DNA of 64,000 nt. Origin: Salinactinospora qingdaonensis. GTDB lineage: Bacteria > Actinomycetota > Actinomycetes > Streptosporangiales > Streptosporangiaceae. The notes beneath the pieces are model-generated. The model made no database searches, was not told where the DNA came from, and saw nothing but the letters and a program-made list of their open reading frames with translations. Below are positions 60,336-64,000 of the stretch, one piece after another. Within the stretch, counting starts at the first letter, position 1; each line of letters opens with the position of its first letter. Location of the stretch: assembly GCF_039539445.1 (NCBI RefSeq), contig NZ_BAABDD010000022.1, positions 12,300 to 76,299 of the forward strand. The letters are read 5' to 3'. The position numbers and the translations under genes were made by a program.

Positions 60336-62939
60336 GTGAGTGCAACCAGTGGGACCAATGCGGCTTTTGCCGATTTACCGTCGCGACTGACCTCCCCGGA
60401 ACCGGGCTGGACGGTCGAGGCCGACGTGGTCATCGTGGGGTCGGGGATCGCCGGGCTCAGTACTGCGCTGCGCTACCTCCAGTGCACTGCGGAGGGGCGG
60501 GTCGTGCTGGTCACCAAGGATGTGCTCTCCGCAGGTTCCACCCGCTGGGCCCAAGGCGGCATCGCCGCCGCCGTCGACCCCGCCGACGCACCGGTGGCCC
60601 ACATGGTCGACACGGTGACCGCTGGACGCGAACTGTGCTCGACAGCGGCAGTGCGCACCCTCGTCACGGAAGGCCCGGAAGCGCTGCGCTGGCTCATCGA
60701 CAGCGGGACCGCCTTCGATCGCACCGCCGCCGGCGAGTTGGCACTCACCCGCGAGGGCGGGCACCGCGCAAACCGGATCGCCCACGCCGGCGGCGACGCC
60801 ACCGGTGCCGAGATCGGACGCGCCCTCATCGCCGCGGTGCGGGCCGAGCCGCGCATCGAGATCATCGAGCACGCATTCGTCCCCGATCTGCTGCTCGGAC
60901 GCCGCGTCGTCTCCGACGGAGCCGGTGAGCGTGAGGTCCCGGTCGCGCGTGGCGTCACCGTGCACGTGATGGGCGAAGGAGAGCGCGACGGTGTCGGCGC
61001 TGTCCGTGCCGGTGCTGTCGTGCTCGCCACAGGAGGCATCGGCCAGGTCTTCGCCGCCACCACCAACCCCGAGGTTTCGACCGGAGACGGGGTCGCGTTG
61101 GGCCTGCGCGCCGGAGCAGAGGTCCAGGATCTGGAGTTCGTACAGTTCCATCCCACGGTGCTTTGGCTGGGCGCCGACGCCCGCGGCCAGCAGCCCCTCA
61201 TCTCCGAGGCTGTGCGCGGCGAAGGGGCCTTCCTCGTCGACGCCGAGGGACGGCGTTTCATGCGCAACCACCACGAACTCGCCGACCTGGCCCCGCGCGA
61301 CGTCGTGGCTCGCGGGATCGCCCAGGCCATGGCCGACAGCGGCACCGACCACGTATTCCTCGACGCCCGCCATTTCGGCGCGCAGACCTGGCAGCGCCGC
61401 TTCCCCACCATCCTGGCCTCCTGCCGCGCCCACGGCATCGACCCGGTGACCCAGTTGATCCCGGTCGCTCCCGCCGCCCACTACGCTTCCGGCGGGCTGC
61501 GCACCGACCTGAACGGAGCCACTGACGTCGAGGCGCTCTACGCTGTGGGTGAGGTCGCCTGCACCGGGGTGCATGGCGCCAACCGGCTGGCCTCGAACTC
61601 CCTGCTGGAAAGCGTCGTGTTCGCCCGCAGAGCCGCCGAGCACCTCGTCGCGGCGCGCCGAGGTGAACCGGTCGTAGTGGACGAGGAGCCGCAGCGGTCG
61701 AGGGGCCTGGTCCGGCCCGACAGCGTCGCCCGTATTCGGACCGTCATGTCCCAGCACGTGGGGGTGGTCCGCGATGAGGAGCGGCTTTCGGAGACGCTGG
61801 CCGAGCTGACCGCCTTGGCCCGCGCCCCGGAGAACGCCGAAGTTCGGCCGGGGATCGCCGCATGGGAGGCCACCAATCTGCTGACGGTGGCCACGGTGCT
61901 GACCACGGCCGCGCTGCGGCGCGTGCGCGAGCTGCCCGCCCAAGGCACCCCCGGCAGCTACGGTCGGGCCGAGAATCTCGGGGTGCGGCTCGACGGCTCG
62001 CAAACGCCGCGTCCGCGTCCTCGGCCGTGGCCCTATGAGGCACTGGCGACCGAACTTGAGGCGACCATGCGCGCTTCCGGCTGGTCACCGGGGGCCACTC
62101 ACGCCGTCGAGCTCGTCAACGCCGCTCTGCGAGAGGATCTGAGCCCCGGTGAAGACGGTGTGGATGTCACCACAGTCGCCACGGTTCCCGCCACCCAGTT
62201 GCGCACGGCCGACGTGGTGGCCCGTGCCGACGGGGTGAGCTGCGGGCTTCCCTGGGCCGAGCTGGTTTTTTGGACGGTGACAGAGGGGATTATGGCGTTG
62301 GAGCGCCACGTCGCCGACGGCGACGAAGTCCGCCGCGGCGACGTTCTCATGACCGTCACGGCGCGCACCCGCGATCTGCTCACCGCCGAACGCACCGCGT
62401 TGAACCTGCTCACCCACCTCTCCGGTATCGCCACCGCGACCCGGCACTGGGTGCGCGCCGTCGCGGGGACCGGCGCTATGGTCCGCGACAGCCGCAAGAC
62501 TCACGCCGGGTTGCGGGCACTGGAGAAGTACGCCGTGCGCTGCGGCGGTGGGGTCAATCACCGTTTCGGCTTGGCGGACGCCGCGCTCATCAAGGACAAT
62601 CACGTGGTTGCGGCTGGTGGCGTGGCCGAGGCGGTCCAAGCGGTTCGTGAGGCGTTCCCCCACGTCCCCTTAGAAGTCGAGGTCGACCGGGTCGAGCAGA
62701 TCGAGCCGGCGCTCAAAGCGGGTGCGGAGGAACTCCTGTTGGATAACTTCAGCGTCGAGGAGCTGTCCGAAGCCGTGCGGCTCGTCAATGGCCGCGCTCG
62801 GCTGGAGTCGAGCGGCGGGTTAACGCTTTCCGTCGCTTCGCAGGTGGCTGCTACCGGTGTGGATTATCTTGCCGTTGGCGCGCTGACTCACTCCAGCCCG
62901 GCCCTGGACATCGCCCTGGACTTACGGGGCGTTTCCTGA
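60336..62939 (+). CDS. nadB-nadC: Bifunctional L-aspartate oxidase / nicotinate-nucleotide pyrophosphorylase (NadB-NadC fusion)
   Basis: 867 residues from GTG 60336 behind AAAAGGAG. Residues 1-~560 are NadB, a flavoprotein oxidising aspartate to iminoaspartate: FAD motif VVIVGSGIAGLSTALR, TRWAQGGIAAAVD, GGHRANRIAHAGGDATG, QFHPTVLW, VAPAAHYASGG and GVHGANRLASNSLLE. After a short Pro/Arg linker (QTPRPRPRPWPYE), residues ~577-867 are NadC, converting quinolinate plus PRPP to NaMN: LREDLSPGEDGVDVTT, RTALNLLTHLSGIAT, DSRKTHAGLRALEKYAVRCG and DNHVV. The intermediate step, NadA, is not in the window. Most genomes encode these as two adjacent genes; the frame is uninterrupted here. Confidence 0.95.
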   Translation: MSATSGTNAAFADLPSRLTSPEPGWTVEADVVIVGSGIAGLSTALRYLQCTAEGRVVLVTKDVLSAGSTRWAQGGIAAAVDPADAPVAHMVDTVTAGRELCSTAAVRTLVTEGPEALRWLIDSGTAFDRTAAGELALTREGGHRANRIAHAGGDATGAEIGRALIAAVRAEPRIEIIEHAFVPDLLLGRRVVSDGAGEREVPVARGVTVHVMGEGERDGVGAVRAGAVVLATGGIGQVFAATTNPEVSTGDGVALGLRAGAEVQDLEFVQFHPTVLWLGADARGQQPLISEAVRGEGAFLVDAEGRRFMRNHHELADLAPRDVVARGIAQAMADSGTDHVFLDARHFGAQTWQRRFPTILASCRAHGIDPVTQLIPVAPAAHYASGGLRTDLNGATDVEALYAVGEVACTGVHGANRLASNSLLESVVFARRAAEHLVAARRGEPVVVDEEPQRSRGLVRPDSVARIRTVMSQHVGVVRDEERLSETLAELTALARAPENAEVRPGIAAWEATNLLTVATVLTTAALRRVRELPAQGTPGSYGRAENLGVRLDGSQTPRPRPRPWPYEALATELEATMRASGWSPGATHAVELVNAALREDLSPGEDGVDVTTVATVPATQLRTADVVARADGVSCGLPWAELVFWTVTEGIMALERHVADGDEVRRGDVLMTVTARTRDLLTAERTALNLLTHLSGIATATRHWVRAVAGTGAMVRDSRKTHAGLRALEKYAVRCGGGVNHRFGLADAALIKDNHVVAAGGVAEAVQAVREAFPHVPLEVEVDRVEQIEPALKAGAEELLLDNFSVEELSEAVRLVNGRARLESSGGLTLSVASQVAATGVDYLAVGALTHSSPALDIALDLRGVS

Positions 62940-62966
62940 CCCCCAACCACGATGGATGAGGCTTGG

Positions 62967-63749
62967 ATGCTCCTCGCGATCGATGTCGGTAACTCTCATA
63001 CGGTCTTTGGCCTCTTCGACGGCGAAGAGTTGTTGGAGCACTGGCGCGTCGCCACCGACGCCCACCGCACGGCCGACGAGTGGTCCGTCGTACTCCAAGG
63101 GCTCATCAGCGGTAGCGGGGTAGCCAACCCTGAAGACATCGACGGCATCTCGATGTGTTGCAGCGTGCCCTCGGTGCAGCACGAGATGCGGGTGATGTTT
63201 CGCCGTCACTACGGCGGGATCGCCGCGGTCATCGTGGAGCCCGGCGTCAAGACCGGGGTCCCGATCCGTATGGACAACCCCAAGGAGGTCGGCAGCGACC
63301 GCATCGTCAACGCGCTGGCCGCCGTGCAACTCTACGGCGGCCCGTGCGTCGTCGTGGACTTCGGCACCGCCACCACCTTCGACGCTGTCAGCGTCAAAGG
63401 CGAGTACGTTGGGGGCGCCATTGCGCCGGGGATCGACATTTCGGTCGAGGCGCTGTCTCGTCGGGGTGCTCAACTGCACATGGTCGAGATTGTCCGGCCG
63501 CGCGCGGTCATCGCAAAGAACACCGCCGAGGCGCTGCGCTCGGGCATCATCTACGGTTTCGCCGGTCAGGCCGACGGCATCGTCGACCGTATGGCTCAAG
63601 AGCTGACCAACGACGTCGACGATGTCACCGTCGTGGCGACCGGCGGGCTGGCCGGCACGGTCGTCGACGAGTGCGAGACGGTGGACGTGCACCAGCCATG
63701 GCTCACCCTCATCGGGCTGCGGATGGTATTTGAACGAAATACCGGTTGA
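62967..63749 (+). CDS. coaX: Type III pantothenate kinase
   Basis: 260 residues from ATG 62967 (GGATGAGG upstream; ATG 62952 adds five residues). First step of coenzyme A synthesis. ASKHA fold: phosphate-1 motif MLLAIDVGNSHTVFGLF, CSVPSVQHEM, NPKEVGSDRIVNALAA, VDFGTATTFDAV, GAIAPGIDISVEAL and VVATGGLAGTV. It is 27 bases after nadBC, in the panC-nadBC-coaX cofactor cluster. Confidence 0.95.
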   Translation: MLLAIDVGNSHTVFGLFDGEELLEHWRVATDAHRTADEWSVVLQGLISGSGVANPEDIDGISMCCSVPSVQHEMRVMFRRHYGGIAAVIVEPGVKTGVPIRMDNPKEVGSDRIVNALAAVQLYGGPCVVVDFGTATTFDAVSVKGEYVGGAIAPGIDISVEALSRRGAQLHMVEIVRPRAVIAKNTAEALRSGIIYGFAGQADGIVDRMAQELTNDVDDVTVVATGGLAGTVVDECETVDVHQPWLTLIGLRMVFERNTG

Positions 63750-63839
63750 GCCGCCCCGGCTGCTCGACCGGAGTGTGAGATGTGGCCGGTGAGCGCTTGA
63801 CCGCCTGGGCACCCGGGTAGGGCCGATAGGATCGGGCTC

Positions 63840-64000
63840 GTGAGTGACGTGCTGGACGATTCCTACGACGAGCTGCCCGAGCAGGTGCGGGTCCGCCGCG
63901 AGAAGCTGGACCGCCTGCGTGAGGCGGGGATCGACCCCTACCCGGTTGTCTTTTCCCGCACCACGTCCGTGGCCGAGGTGCGCGATAAACACGGTGACCT
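63840..64000 (+). CDS. lysS: Lysyl-tRNA synthetase, N-terminal part (continues beyond window)
   Basis: Begins at GTG 63840. The first 53 residues, e.g. LPEQVRVRREKLDRLREAGI and DPYPVVFSRTTSVAEVRDK, match the N-terminus of class II lysyl-tRNA synthetases. The catalytic domain is outside the window. Its position after coaX is usual for actinobacteria. Confidence 0.88.
   Translation, partial: MSDVLDDSYDELPEQVRVRREKLDRLREAGIDPYPVVFSRTTSVAEVRDKHGD

Overview
The window is high-GC (about 70%) actinobacterial chromosome. Chaplin-type surface proteins, the dacB-DUF2342-tilS-hpt-ftsH-fol order, a membrane transporter fused to thymidylate kinase and a plant-polysaccharide locus all point to a mycelial, cellulolytic member of the Streptosporangiales. 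My best guess is the Nocardiopsaceae (Thermobifida/Nocardiopsis type). That placement comes from gene content and recall, not from a search.

Layout. 1-2600: the ruined edge of an integrated element. A Cas3-type helicase fragment is joined in frame to a cobalamin-binding radical SAM protein, broken by a stop codon, and followed by a decayed tyrosine-recombinase tail beside a tRNA-Leu(GAG). 2730-7500: M20 peptidase, then three secreted surface proteins (one with an LPAAG sorting-like tail, one with two cysteine-less chaplin-like repeats) and a DUF5703 gene. 7746-17069: housekeeping genes topA, MFS-tmk fusion, holB, PSP1/RicT-like and a lipoprotein S33 peptidase. 17481-20486: a MoCo-sulfurase-like aminotransferase, tRNA-Thr(CGT) and an HSL-type hydrolase.

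20639-32454 is a carbohydrate utilisation locus that best fits xyloglucan or related hemicellulose. It has a secreted GH12, a Tat-type lipoprotein binding protein with two permeases (no ATPase encoded), and intracellular GH3, GH95 and an internally deleted GH42. A LacI repressor completes it. Three near-identical 14-bp palindromes (core GAAGCGCTTC) lie in front of the GH3 gene, the transporter operon and lacI. The likely logic is outside cutting by GH12, import of oligosaccharides, trimming inside, and LacI control. A GH4 enzyme and a PfkB kinase follow.

36377-41418 holds small or poorly known genes: an exonuclease, a coiled-coil protein, a degenerate cupin, a NERD membrane protein and a sigma-region-2-like membrane protein. 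41506-55766 is a conserved block: ppa, dacB, DUF2342 protease, tilS, hpt, ftsH, folE, folP, an NTF2-like gene, folB, folK, DUF3180 and two bacterial PH-domain proteins. 55767-58462 is a gene-poor interval with tandem repeats, two small chaplin-type genes, a CRP-like site and structured RNA-like repeats. 58463-64000 is a cofactor operon (DUF2520, panC, a nadB-nadC fusion, coaX) leading into lysS.

Two diverged copies of a motif resembling the right end/omega-RNA scaffold of IS200/IS605-type TnpB elements occur without tnpB (35042-35142 and 58150-58236). Together with the Cas3-radical SAM chimera and the three-operator LacI regulon, these are the items most worth checking.
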